From Perognathus longimembris pacificus (lineage: Eukaryota; Chordata; Mammalia; Rodentia; Heteromyidae), in assembly GCF_023159225.1 (NCBI RefSeq), contig NC_063166.1:76014575-76078574 (forward strand): DNA of 64,000 nucleotides. Direction: 5' to 3'. Positions 1-34,799 of the stretch are shown here, piece after piece. The translations under genes and the position numbers were made by a program. The notes under the pieces were generated by a model, which was not told the DNA's origin, did no database searches, and saw only the letters and a list, made by a program, of their open reading frames with translations. Positions within the stretch are counted from its first letter, which is position 1. Every line of letters begins with the position of its first letter.

Positions 1-343
1 TGGGTGGGTAGTTGGGCAAGCAAATGAGTGGATGGATGGGTAGAAATTTAATCCAAAAAGTATTTATGAAGCACTCCTTTGGGGGGGTGGGGAACTTGTG
101 CTTTTTAGGTGAGCTCTTTACCTTTTGAGGCACGGCCCAGCGCACGCACCTACCCTTTAACCAGTGCCATTGGAGCACTGGGGAGCAGAAGCAGAGCATG
201 TTAGCTCAGCTGCCACTATTGGACCTTCAGTCTAGGGTGGTGAAGACCCAGACTAAAAATCCCTGTTGTCATGGAGCTGACGTTCTGAGGGCAGGAGATG
301 AGGAAACAGGTGTGGCCCAATGGCAGCTGGTATAATTTTTTTT

Positions 344-435
344 TTGGTCTTTTCTTTTTTGGTACTGGGGATCGAACCCAGGGCGTTGCACTTGCTAGGC
401 AAGCACTTTGCCACTGAGCTACATCCCAGCCCCAG
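344..435 (-). mobile_element. ID SINE (tRNA-derived monomer)
   Basis: Read on the - strand it begins ctggggctgggatgtagctc, with an A-box-like gtagctcagtggcaaag. A B-box-like gggttcgatccccag and an A-rich tail follow (T-rich on +, 336-357). This is the classic rodent ID core without the Geo right half. Confidence 0.85.
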
Positions 436-763
436 CTGGTATAATGTAGGAGAAGAGCCTGGAGCCCAGGAGCCAGATTGGTCAGCCTGAGATCTTTGAG
501 TCATGGTGATAAAGTTATACCACTAAATAACTATAGTGGCCATTAAAAGTGACATTTGTGAAGCACAACCACCTTATAAATGTTGTCTTTACTGTTTCTA
601 GAGTTGTTGTAATTTAAACTTGGTGTTGTTACTATTGTTGTCATGATTGCAACAGGCCATCCCCCCTGACCCTGTGACCCTCAGAAGGAAACACCACTGG
701 GAAAATTTGAGCTGACTAAGTGCAATGGCTCTGGAGGCTGCTAAGAAAACAGTCAAGCAGCAT

Positions 764-777
764 GCGCCATCTGCTGG
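764..777 (-). promoter_or_regulatory. CTCF-like motif (perfect 14-nt core)
   Basis: The - strand reads CCAGCAGATGGCGC, matching every position of the degenerate CTCF core CCASYAGRKGGCRC. It lies in unique DNA inside the PKIG 5' intron. Binding is inferred from the motif only. Confidence 0.55.
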
Positions 778-1041
778 AAATAGATGGGATTGTTTCACAC
801 AGTTCTGTTCCTGCCTTTATTTATCTGCCATACACTGTAATGGGTCCACTTTTTTCATGAAGGCAAACATTGTTCTGGTCACCCTGTATGTCTAGCACCT
901 GGACACATGCCAGTAATATAACCTGGACTCCATAAAAATTTAATAAATAATATGTTGTTGCAAACAGAAAAAAAAACAACAACCAGCTTTAGATTGGTGC
1001 AGGGCCTTTGTTCCAAAGAGTAAGCCATAAATCTGTTTGGA

Positions 1042-1245
1042 TTTTTTTTTTTTGCCAGTCCTGGGGCTTGAACTCAGGGCCTGAGTACTGTCCCTGTCTT
1101 TTTGCTCAAGGCTAGCACTCTATCACTTGAGCCACAGCACCACTTCTGGCTTTTTCTGTGTATGTGGTGCTGAGGAATCGAACCCAGGGCTTTGTGCATG
1201 CTAGGCACATACTGCTAAGTGTGTTATTAGGACTGTTAGCCCATG
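1042..1245 (-). mobile_element. IDL-Geo dimeric SINE, diverged copy
   Basis: A T-tract at 1042-1053 is followed by the reverse-complemented Geo half (gccagtcctggggcttgaac to accacttctggc), then the IDL half with gaatcgaacccagggc. The distal part is degenerate, so the boundary near 1245 is approximate. Confidence 0.8.
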
Positions 1246-2154
1246 TCATGGTAGCAATCATTCTTAATTTTACATTTTCCTTTTCTAACTCCCTTTCCTC
1301 TGATCTTCAACCTCCTCGCTCTCTGACCCACTCTGGCTCTCTCCCATTGGAGGGATTTCACCATCTTGGCATCAGCATGGCTAGAACTCTTCCTCTCCAA
1401 ACCTTCACTCCCCAAATACCCTTTCTACCATTCCTCACAGCAGCAAGCCACTGTATGCCTTCCACTTTTGGGGGAAAGGAACCAAAGTCTCCACAAGCCA
1501 AACACTTAAGTCCTGTTGCTTTGTCTTCCATACCTGCAGACTCTGGCTCACCATCCCCTTTGCTCCCCACCATTTTCTCGCATCGTAGCCCCCACAAGGG
1601 TCTCCTAGCTCCTCCTTTCCTTTATAAGTCATTTGAGACCAGTGCTCATCATTTGTGTTCTTCCCCTGCTGTCCATTACATGATGGCTGTTTGTCCTCGG
1701 ATCTTAACTAAAGTGCCTCTTCCTAACCCCCAGCCCTGCCAGGTTCTGGCAGTCATTCCAGTGTCCTGCCTTCTCCCCCCGAAGCCTTGAGCACCCCGGT
1801 CTCAGTCTCAGTTCTAGATGCTTTGATGCCACCTGCAGTAGACTGCCAGCTCTGTGAGAGCAGAGACTGACTTGTTCACTGCTGTGTCCGCAGCCCCACC
1901 CAGAGCCTCGCCTGTGATGTTGATAAATGTGGAAGTGTTTACCAATCACTTAGAAGAAGACTAAACACGTGTTCAGGATGTGAATGGTTGCTGTCTGGAT
2001 GTGAAATTACCAGTAACTTAGTTGTTCTTTGTACTTTTACATGCCTTCTGTTCTATCTTCAAGCAAAACAGAAACTTGAAACAGGCAGTAAATATCTCAT
2101 TTTGTCAAGAGTTTGATCACTTCCCTTCTGGCCCTCTGCCTTCTGTCCCTATAG

Positions 2155-2328
2155 GCCCAAGGAGCAATGCAACAGGCATGATGGAGGTCGAGTCCTCCTA
2201 CTCGGACTTCATCTCCTGTGACCGGACAGGCCGTCGGAATGCAGTCCCTGACATCCAAGGCGACTCAGAGGCCGTGAGCGTGCGGAAGCTGGCTGGAGAC
2301 ATGGGCGAGCTGGCGCTTGAGGGGGCAG
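2155..2328 (+). CDS. PKIG: PKIG first coding exon (23 nt of 5'UTR plus codons 1-50)
   Basis: The exon begins after a pyrimidine-rich tract ending ctatag and carries 23 nt of leader before ATGATGGAGG. It encodes the whole pseudosubstrate region and export-signal region. It ends GGGGCAG before gtcaga, leaving one base of codon 51. Reading through the donor gives a longer open frame to 2645, which is intronic and not real protein. Confidence 0.95.
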
Positions 2329-4176
2329 GTCAGAGCCAGTGTCTCCATCATCCCAGTGGTGGGGGGAGGGAGCTTCTGCCAGCTCCAGGCTGGCCCCCAT
2401 TCCTAGATTGCCCATGCTTTCTGAGAGAAGCAGCTGCATTTAAACTGGCCCATGTCACAGTCAGTGACAGAGTCCAGCCAAGCTCTAGGTTGGAGGATAC
2501 CAGCATCCTGGGCATTTCTCCTCCCCCTGCCTTAGTCCACTTGCAAGCTTGTTGCTTCTCCTCCAAGATGCATCCTCTGACAGGTACCACCCACCCCAGT
2601 TACATGACTCTTGGACAGGCTCATTTGTTTAAATTTGAGCTCTAGGAAAGCAGGGACCTTTGTTCTGGGAATCACAGGCTGAGTGAAGGCCTGAATGGCA
2701 GGCTTCATATGCCACTCAGGGATAGCTTAGGACATTTCTCATTCCTCCCTTTCTCCAGTCCTTCCAGAAGACCCTGCTCAGCTCAAGTCCTTGGGTCAGT
2801 CTCTGACCCATGATCTGGCTATTCTCCCAGTACACTGCAGTTTCAGACTGTTTTCAGTGGGGGCAGTCCTTACAAGGCTGTAACCTTGACCTTCTGTGTG
2901 CAGCTCCAGTCTAGAGTTATTGGTCTGTGATGCCCGGAGGGACCTATGGGGACAGAAGACTTTGGGAGGGCGGGAGGGCAGCAGGGCAACCCTCTCATGA
3001 TAGAGATTGACAGGCTGAGGCCAGAGAACTTGGGTGGCTTGCTTCTAACTATCCATCAAGTTACCATGGTTAGCAAGGAAGCCTTCATGCTTTAAGAGTT
3101 GCTTGACTTGTCCTCTGCACCCCTCTCTGGCACCCCCTTTGTCAGCCCTTAGGCCTAAGGTGGGATAGATGCTTCTTTGGGTTTCTTACTGCTTCCCTGT
3201 CCAGCCTCAGCTCATTTGTCCCTTGTGCCCTCTAAGCCCAGCCAGAGTAGAACCCTGCTGGCTCTCAGAAGCCAGGCTGGCCTCAACACCCGCTCTGCTT
3301 CTTTAGGGATTATGCCAATGATGAGCAGTGCTCAGAGCCAGGCCCCGGGGTAGAGGCGTCCACCTGCCTCTCAGCAGCCTCATGAAGAGGACACTGAGAC
3401 TGCTGGGGGTAGGGACTGGCCACAAGTCGGGTGCTCTGCTCGCCTTGCACTGCTGATGGTGTGGGTGATGGCAGGTTCTCCCGTTGCATCTTCCACAGTG
3501 AGGCTTCAGAGAAGCTCGCAGTCAGGAGACTGACTCCGCACCTACTTACTGGCTAGTTGTTGCTCTCTGCATGCTGCTGTCCCCCCTTGCCCTCCTCTTT
3601 CCTCCCTGTCACCTAGTTTTCTGGTTGTCTTGGATAGAAAGGGGGTAGAGGCTGTCAGTAATAAGCTGTCAGGCTTCCCAAATACACAATGTAATGCACA
3701 CACATATATCCAGGATGTGCCACAGCACCCTTAAAGGTGCCTTGATGCGAGCTCTGTGCCTGGCACTCCTAAGCTGGCCTGGCCCAGTGTCCTGTATGGC
3801 CTTCTAATACACTCCTATTCACTGAGCCCTCAGATCGTGCTGGGGACTTGACATTCGTCTTTACCCCATGCTTCTAGCACCTGTCCACCATCCTCACTTT
3901 CAATTGACTTCTATTATACTAGCAAATCCCCATGCATTTCTGGGGTGAAAGTAAGATACCAGACAGCGAGCTGATGTTCTTTGGCCACTGCTACACCCAG
4001 TCTGGCTCCTGCCGTAATCTGGAGCTTTAGCTGCCTTTTTCAGGTTGGCTGGTTCCAGTCCCCCACAAAAACCTGCTCTCCTTGTTTCCTCTCCAGAAGG
4101 ACAGGCGGAAGCAAGCACCTCTGACAAGGAGGCCAGCAGCCAGCCCGAGAGCTGTGATGGGACCACCTCGTCTTGA
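2178..4176 (+). CDS. PKIG: PKIG, cAMP-dependent protein kinase inhibitor gamma (two coding exons, 2178-2328 and 4097-4176)
   Basis: PKIG is a small heat-stable inhibitor that binds the PKA catalytic subunit as a pseudosubstrate and promotes its export from the nucleus. Joining 2178-2328 to 4097-4176 gives 231 nt, 76 residues plus TGA, the usual length for the family. The N-terminal half holds the PKA-binding region [20 protein letters not shown] (about residues 7-26), with the RTGRRNA pseudosubstrate core. The leucine-rich stretch [11 protein letters not shown] (about residues 37-47) sits where PKI proteins carry their nuclear export signal. The tail is acidic and serine-rich, ending GTTSS. 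Two ATGs lie in tandem (2178 and 2181); I use the first because the human protein begins MM. The acceptor before the first coding exon is tatag at 2154. The donor is cag/gtcaga at 2328/2329, and the next acceptor is ctccag at 4096. Phase is preserved (GCA G/AA). The 5' non-coding exons and promoter lie left of the window. The gene is tail-to-tail with ADA. Confidence 0.96.
2329..4096 (+). other. PKIG: PKIG last intron (1.77 kb), no repeats recognised
   Basis: The intron is bounded by gtcaga and ctccag. It is mostly unique, GC-moderate sequence. I see no SINE, RNA gene or convincing nested exon in it. Confidence 0.8.
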
Positions 4177-4825
4177 GCCTGCCTTTGTCCGTGGAGGCTG
4201 GAAGAAAGACCTGCTGTCCCCCTCCCTGCAGAACAGGCGCCCTGGTACTGGCCCAGCAGCCTCCCCTCTGAGCCCATGTGCCAGGCCAAACTGTGAGGCC
4301 CCTTCTCGGAAAGCCCTCTGCCCAACCCACAGGCTCCCATGCCCACCACCCTCTCACCATGCCCAGGTACACTTTAAAGACACTGTAACCACAGGATGTT
4401 ATTTATTCAGTGGGGCAGGGCTCGGGTCAGGTCCTGTCGGCCAGGTGAGCAGCCAGGCCGTTTTCCCTCTGTGGGCGGTCTGGATGGGACAGACCACGTC
4501 CCACACTGCCCCTCCTTTCCAGCCCCAGCCTTCTGGGCCAAGACCTCCTTAGCCCTTTTTTAAGAAACTCTTTTAAACTTTTTTAAAAACTTCAAACCTT
4601 TCTTCAGCAGAGGGAGGGAGCTGACAATCAATTCCTTTTTGTTCTAGAAGCTGTTTCAAGCTGGGTTCTGACCATCTATGCAGCTCTGAGGCTCCCTCAC
4701 GGAGCTTCTCAGGTCTGTTGTTAGGGAAAAGATTTGGGATCAAAGCTAACTGACCGATTCTTTGCCCTTTCTATCAAGATAAGTGACACTTAGGCCCTGA
4801 GAAATAAATGCTGATTTGTGTGACT
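4097..4825 (+). CDS. PKIG: PKIG last exon: codons 51-76, stop at 4174-4176, then 3'UTR
   Basis: The exon opens after ctctccag with AAGGACAGGCGGAAGC, completing codon 51 (Glu). It encodes 26 residues ending GTTSS and TGA. The 3'UTR runs about 650 nt and includes a T/A-rich stretch at 4555-4605. The AATAAA at 4803-4808 is followed by a T/G-rich segment (about 4810-4830), so cleavage near 4825 is inferred, give or take about 15 nt. Confidence 0.85.
4803..4808 (+). terminator. PKIG: PKIG poly(A) signal AATAAA
   Basis: The hexamer reads in gagaaataaatgctg. A GT-rich downstream element (tttgtgtgactggttt) follows within 10-25 nt. This is the only well-placed canonical signal after the PKIG stop. 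Confidence 0.85.
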
Positions 4826-5398
4826 GGTTTAAGATTCCTCCTCCTTTGAACAGTGAAAGCAGAGGCTGGGCCTTGTTTCCTCAAGTCTGTGATCAGCTGG
4901 GCTCTCTGACCCCCCCCCCCCAGGCTTCCATAGAATGTGCTCCTAAGAAGATGCCTGTGTCCTCTGGTGACCAACAGTACTGCTGGTTCAGTGTCTGATG
5001 AGCCCTTCTCCCACTCAACCTCCCAGTCCCGCAGCCCATCACTTCGAGCACCAAAGGCAAGGTTTCCATCTAAGCCCAGAGTAGAACCAAGAGCGCAAGG
5101 GCTGGGATGTAGCTCAGTGGCAAAGCGCTTGCCTAGTAAGTGCAATGTCCTTGGTTTGATCCCCAGTACCAAAAAAAGCAAAAGACAAACAGAACCAAGA
5201 GCGCAGGGGGCCATCTAAGTGGACAGCACCTAGGAGGCCTAGTTTCTTTTGCAGACTCTGAATTTCCATTCACAGCCTCCATGGGGCTCTGGGGCCATTG
5301 CTGCCAAGCAGACTGCCCAGTGTGGCATCCCCAGTGCCCTTCCATTCTCTTCGCTACCCAAGTCACAGGCCCCAGAGCACACACCATGTGCTGCAACC
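4826..5398. other. PKIG-ADA convergent intergenic spacer
   Basis: About 0.6 kb separates the inferred 3' ends of PKIG (+) and ADA (-). It holds a 13-base C run near 4909-4921, an ID SINE at 5099-5185, and otherwise unique sequence. Confidence 0.75.
5099..5185 (+). mobile_element. ID SINE between PKIG and ADA
   Basis: It starts agggctgggatgtagctcag and has a B-box-like ggtttgatccccag and an A-rich tail. It is flanked by agaaccaagagcgca-type direct repeats (about 5081-5098 and 5190-5205), which look like the target-site duplication. Confidence 0.88.
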
Positions 5399-5651
5399 AC
5401 AGCAGCCACCAACTGCTTTATTGAGCACCAGATTTTGTTTTAGCATGAGTTGCCTGAGGAGGAGGTTTCAGCTGCATATTGCCCTTGGCATGTGACATGA
5501 TGAGAGGACAGACAAGGCCTTGCAGGGGTCTGTGTGTCCACAGACAGGCACACAGCTATAAGAGCATCAGGAGCTGACTGTTGGCTCAGTCTTCCTGGAA
5601 GGAATAAAGGCCAGAGTGTCACCTGATCCCACGGAAGTAGGCATGTCATCT

Positions 5652-5665
<14 letters not shown>
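5395..5665 (-). CDS. ADA: ADA exon 12: last 14 coding nt (5652-5665) and 3'UTR
   Basis: After accagcag the exon reads GTCAGGACCCCTGA, completing G-Q-D-P and TGA (5654-5652). This matches the 14 coding nt of the human last exon. The 3'UTR segments tttattccttccaggaag and aatctggtgctcaataaag closely match the human ADA 3'UTR as I remember it. The poly(A) signal is at 5417-5422. The 3' end near 5395 is inferred. Confidence 0.9.
5417..5422 (-). terminator. ADA: ADA poly(A) signal AATAAA
   Basis: The - strand reads tggtgctcAATAAAgcag. It lies about 230 nt after the stop codon, in the position of the human ADA signal. A T/G-rich stretch follows (ttggtggctgctgtggttg). Confidence 0.9.
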
Positions 5666-29784
<24,119 letters not shown>

Positions 29785-29880
29785 GGTGCGCAGCGTGCGT
29801 CCCGGCGCGGCTCGCCCTGCCGAAGCTCGCGGAGTCTCCGCCGGAGCAGTGTCGGGTCCGCGTCCCCGGGGGCCCTGGAG

Positions 29881-30010
29881 GACCGAGGCCGGCCCAGCGG
29901 CTCTGTTATCGGGCCGGGCTCCGCCCCGCCCGCCCGGCCCCGCCCACCAGAACTAACCACGCCCACAACCACGCCCCGATCCCGGCCACGCCCCCCGCAA
30001 AAGGGCCCCG
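29881..30010 (-). promoter_or_regulatory. ADA: ADA core promoter: GC boxes and weak TATA-like element
   Basis: On the - strand a cluster of GGGCGG/GGGCGGG boxes lies at about 29921-29945, with more at 29985-30040. It is followed by gataacagag at 29910-29901, where the human gene has a TTAAGAA-like element. That places the start near 29880, about 95 nt before the ATG. No canonical TATA box is seen. Confidence 0.7.
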
Positions 30011-30264
30011 CCTACCCGGGCCTCGGCGGAGCCCCCGCCCAGCATTTCCTGGAATTGTGGATGCCCCAGACCTTGTGGGCCGCTGCGCCCCCGAAAACTC
30101 CGGCCGAGCCGCCTGTGCTCTGCCCCCTCCCGGCTCCTCCAGCCACCCCGACGACGCTTCGGCTGCCGCCCGGACGCCTACTGAGTGCCGGCCCGAGCTG
30201 GAGGCCGGGAACCGTGCGGCTCCGAAGCCTCCCGAGTTGGGCTCCACCCGGCAGAAATGACCAA

Positions 30265-32985
30265 TTAGGGCGCTTTAGTGAGGCCCCAGCTGGGATCGAG
30301 GGGCTGCCGGAAACCGTCCGGTGAAGGGGTAGGGGCTGCAGGGTGAAGCCAAAGAGTCCCCCCTCCCCCCCATGCCCCGGGAGAGGACGGCCATCCTCTG
30401 TGACCAGGAATGACAGGCCACCCGGTGGGCTGGAGAGTCAGGGAGAGGGGGACACAGTAACCCCGAGAACCCTTACCAGGGCGTGTAACATGTTCGGGCC
30501 AGCGCTGCTCAGAATGAGAGCAGTGCAGACAGCCCAAAATGCTCACCCACAGGCAGGTGAGTAAGCAGGAGGGGGACTATTCACACCATGGACTATTAGA
30601 CAGCAGTGATACCGAGAAAACTCCAGCCTCAACCCTCGGCTGGTCTACTCAGAAACAATGTTGAGTGAAGGTGGGGGGGAGGGGACAGTAATTGCACTAC
30701 AGAGCAACCTCTATATTATATGAAAGCTCAGGGAAAGAAGCAGCAGGCTTGGCTGTGAGTGGATTTGAATCTGACTCTGGAATCTGCGTTGTTCACCCAA
30801 TTACCGTATCCTCTGTTGTGACATTCTGGTCCCTCTCGGAAGTCAGTCTCACTGCTTGCTTAGCCTGTTCCCCCAGAGCCTAGCCACCCGGATGACTTGT
30901 TAGTCCATTAGAAGTTGGACAACAACTCCTTTGTTATTCCTCTCTGCGTAATGGAGTCTTAGTCCCCCCCCCCAAGCTCTTGGGCTCCATTTGACAGTGG
31001 AAATCACATTACTGGACTTACTTCCCCTTGGGGATCCTCCTGCAGCTTCCATTTAGGTCTCTGGAACATTCTCTTTGGAACCTGATCTGCTACAAGAGGT
31101 CATCCTCCCCTTAAAGAGTCCACATTCAACCACTGAAGTCCTCAGTCTAGCTGAGCCTTTCCTTTCAGACCCCCTCCCTTCCTTACACACATCAGACATG
31201 TTATCCAGGCCATGCTGGACCCTCTAGACTAGCTTCCAGCTGGAAACCTGACTTCAGTCAATAGCATGTAGAACAGACTGAGCTTACCCGGCTAAGCTCA
31301 GTCCAAACACCTGATGCACAGAACTGTGATATCTCTGCATCTCAGTTTCCTATCCTGGCACCTGAGAAAACCTTTCCCAGATCCTAGACTAAGGGAAATC
31401 TGCTTTCTAGGCAGGTGAGATAACAAGGAGATAGCTAGACCGTGAACCTCAGGAGCGGGCCCTACCCTTGCCTGTGGGTTTCTGGCTGTCTAGTTGGCAG
31501 TGAGCATAGACAGATCATGCTTAGTCATGAGGGCAACTGTCTCTCTACTAAGGTCTTGGTTCCTGGCAGGCCTACCTCCCCATGCAGGTTCCTTCTTCTC
31601 CAGGTCCCCTCTTCTCCCTTATCTAAGGCAATAGCTCCTCTCATTTTTCATTCCACCTCCCATTGCTGCCTTCCCTGCACTCCACTCTCTGTGTTAGAAA
31701 TTCTGAAGCTACAGAGCCTGAGACAAAATTTGGCTTGTTTGGGAAGGATCCCAGGAACCCCAGGACTGGGAGTGCAGAAGTAAGGCAGAGAAGGGAAGTC
31801 CAGTAAGGAGCAGTCCAGTAAGGATACTACACAGAGTGCCTGGGAGATGGCAGAGAATATGGCTTGGACTTAACCCAGCTGAGGATCAGGAAGCTGGAGG
31901 CCTACCCACCCATTCCCTTCTGGGATTATGTGTGTGATCATTGTTTTATGGTACTGGGAATCAAACCCAGTCACTTTTCACATGCTAGACAAGTCCTCTA
32001 GGCTCCATCCCCTCTAGTATTGCTAAAGGCAACTTCCAAGACAGAAAATGATACTCTTACTGGGTTCAGCATAGCCAACTAATCTTGCTAAGCTTACTCC
32101 TATGCCTACACCATAGGCAGCAGAAAGGCAGGAAGTAGCTTTTGCTATGAACGGTGACACCTGCCCACACTTTGGTATGTAATTCCTTTATTAAACTGGA
32201 CTCCATCATGTAGTTTGAGTGTATCATTGGGATCCTGCTGGGCAGGTGTGTACTGAGAACTAGAGGGAGGGATGGAGAGAGGTGCCTTCCCTTAACTTCT
32301 TCCTGCATGACATTTGTTTATGAAGGCACCAGAGATACATTGTAAAGCATGCAAGAATTCTAACCAATGGAGCCTTTCTGCAAAATCTAGGTGTGAATCT
32401 GATTCTAGGCAACAACATAGAAAACAAAATGGAAAATAGAGAAGTAAGGGGATGGAACACTGGTCAAAAGTGTTCTTTGAAGTTCAACCAAGAATTAAGT
32501 TGTGACAATAGCCTTGGTAACTTAGCTATCAAGGCAACTGTTAAAAGTTTTGAAGGGGAAGTGTTACATGATGGGAAAAAAGGGGAGGGGGCTTTCAAGA
32601 CAGTTGTTAGGGAAACCCAGCTACTGTAGGGCACAGAAGGTTACAGATACATCGCAGAGGGGGAGGGCAGGACAGAGTGCTTGCTTGGATGGATGTTCTC
32701 CGCCAGTCCTGTGTTCAAGGCTGGGACATTTCATGTATATCTCAAGGTCATCCTGTGTATTGTCTTTCTTCCAGCCAGTCAGGAGACGAGTTTGGGAGAG
32801 CCAGGCTCAAAAGTGGCGCTTGTCACTTTGGCCTGCCACAGCTGGGCTGCATGGCCACTCTGAGTAGCAGAGGGGCCTGAGAAAGGATGTTTGGGTGTAT
32901 CTTCTCCAAGGAAGTCCTTTCACTCATCTTCCCACAGACCTGCTGTCATCTTCCTCGCACAAAAAGTCCTGTGAGAATGAAGTTG
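30265..32985. other. ADA upstream flank, unique intergenic DNA
   Basis: About 2.7 kb with no recognised SINE. Short open frames (for example 31442-31783) show no family signature. A degenerate ID-like block sits near 31940-32015 (gggaatcaaacccagtcact). Confidence 0.6.
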
Positions 32986-33046
32986 CGTTATTTACTGAAA
33001 AATGGATGAAACTGGAGACAATCATGTTAGGTAAAAATAAGCTTAA

Positions 33047-33262
33047 GGGGCTGGGGATATAGCCTAGTGGCAAGAGTGCCTGCCTCGGATACACGAGGCC
33101 CTAGGTTCAATTCCCCAGCACCACATATACAGAAAACGGCCAGAAGTGGCGCTGTGGCTCAAGTGGCAGAGTGCTAGCCTTGAGCGGGAAGAAGCCAGGG
33201 ACAGTGCTCAGGCCCTGAGTCCAAGGCCCAGGACTGGCCAAAAAAAAATAAATAAATAAAAT
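33047..33262 (+). mobile_element. IDL-Geo dimeric SINE, young subtype
   Basis: Full dimer with the variant ggatacacgaggccctaggt and gagcgggaagaagcc. aaaataagcttaa flanks it on both sides. Confidence 0.95.
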
Positions 33263-33438
33263 AAGCTTAAAATGATGAGTAGCACGTGTTTTCTCTTAAA
33301 TGTAGACTCTGGGCAGGGGGACATGAAAATAGGAGAATATTAGGGAAATGGAAGAGGATTGGGGTGGTGGGGAGAGGGTCCTGTGGAAGTGAATATGATC
33401 AAAGTATGTTATATGCATGTATCAAAATGTCCTAATTA

Positions 33439-33645
33439 GGGCTGGGGATATAGCCTAGTGGCAAGAGTGCCTGCCTCGGATACACGAGGCCCTAGGTTCG
33501 ATTCCCCAGCACCACATATACAGAAAACGGCCAGAAGCGGCGCTGTGACTCAAGTGGCGGAGTGCTAGCCTTGAGCGGGAAGAAGCCAGGGACAGTGCTC
33601 AGGCCCTGAGTCCAAGGCCCAGGACTGGCAAAAAAAAAAAAAAAT
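33439..33645 (+). mobile_element. IDL-Geo dimeric SINE, young subtype
   Basis: Same variant as the copy 180 bp to the left. aaatgtcctaatta flanks both sides as an exact target duplication. Confidence 0.95.
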
Positions 33646-33687
33646 GTCCTAATTAAACTTATTATTTTGTACAACTAATACATACTG

Positions 33688-33740
33688 AAACAGAGAGAGA
33701 GGGAGAGAGACAGAGAAAGAGAGAGAAGATGAGAGAGTCT
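33688..33740 (+). repeat. GA-rich simple repeat
   Basis: acagagagagagggagagag and further purine-rich sequence directly after the L1 relic. Confidence 0.8.
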
Positions 33741-34552
33741 TATGGTCTTGGCTAACTTCAACAACCAGGTAACCAAGTGGACTGGTTCATTTTCTCTCCA
33801 TCTCCAGCCCTAACTCAGGGCTTGGTGGAGAGGAGGAGCTTGGTGTGAGTTGGGGAGCGATGGGGGATAAGTGGGCAGTTCCAGCCACTGTTGTGGAGGT
33901 CCTGAGACGGTAGGGAAGCCATGTGCTCCTCGTGTGAGTGGGGCAGGTGTGCAGCTCTGGTGCCGTGGGTGGGTGTATCTGGGCAAGGATTTCCAGATCG
34001 GTTCTTCCTGCCACACACATTTGCATGAAGTAAGTCACCACGATGGCTCGTTCTTACTGTGCACCTGGCACCTTGAGACGAGATGGGCCTTTGTGATCTA
34101 ACCAGTCCTTTCCTCTCAGCAGCCCTGTGAGGCAGTGCCCGAATTCACACCGTGGCTTGGGCAGGAGCCAAGGCTCTAAGTGGACACTGTTGGTGAGAGG
34201 TTGGGTGTGAAGGTGCCACACTTTGGGCACATGGTCTCTGGTGGTAACCAGGAGAGGGCAGGAGAAATGGGATGGCAGCTATGCCTGAGGAAGCCCAGGG
34301 TTTTCATCCCCGGCCCTGCTGTGGTCCTGTGTGGCTGAGGGAGGGTGGATGCCTTCCCCCACTCCTGGTGTATTCAGCACCAGAGTTCCCCAAGCTGGCT
34401 CTGCCAGGCACTGAGGATGGACAGTCAGCCTCACTGGGGTTGATCACAGTACAATGGCCCAGTGTGACACTGTGTGACAGTGCCAGTAAGTGATTCCTTC
34501 TCCTGTGCTCTCGTTATCTTCCTCTGTGAGACTCTAGCAAAAGGCTAGAGAG

Positions 34553-34799
34553 GCTGGGAGCCGGTGGCTCATGCCTGTCATCCTAGCTACTCAGGAGGCT
34601 GAGATCTGAAGATCGTGGTTTGAAGCCAGCCCAGGCAGGAAAACCTGTGAGACTCTTATTCCCAATAAACTACTCAGAAAAAGACAGAAGTGCTGTTATG
34701 GCTCAAGTGCTAGCCTTGAGCACAAAGAGGAGCAGGATCAGTGCCCAAGCCTCGAGTTCAAGCCCCAGGACTGGCAAAAACAAACAAACAAAAAAAAAA
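34553..34799 (+). mobile_element. B1-like/Geo composite SINE
   Basis: gggagccggtggctcatgcc starts it. cagaagtgctgttatggctc is the Geo junction, and gagttcaagccccaggactg with an A-rich tail ends it. Confidence 0.87.

Larger units (their letters stand above)
1..2154 (+). other. PKIG 5' intron sequence with SINE relics
   Basis: This stretch lies upstream of the PKIG coding exon and is presumed intronic, since the PKIG start exons are not in the window. It contains a short ggatgg-type repeat at 10-40, an ID SINE at 344-435, an old IDL-Geo copy at 1042-1245 and a perfect-core CTCF-like motif at 764-777. Open frames such as 1158-1790 run through repeat and unique intron DNA and show no recognisable protein. 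Confidence 0.7.
32990..33690 (+). mobile_element. L1 3' end relic split by two SINE insertions
   Basis: gatgaaactggagacaatca, tgttttctcttaaatgtaga and tatgttatatgcatgtatca are typical of L1 3' end regions. The host fragment resumes after each IDL-Geo copy. Confidence 0.65.

Noticed and set aside
1158..1790. 210-codon open frame on +
   Set aside because: It starts in a reverse IDL-Geo copy and continues through PKIG intron DNA; no domain or splice support.
2022..2645. 207-codon open frame on + covering PKIG
   Set aside because: Only the middle part is PKIG; both ends read through the intron acceptor and donor.
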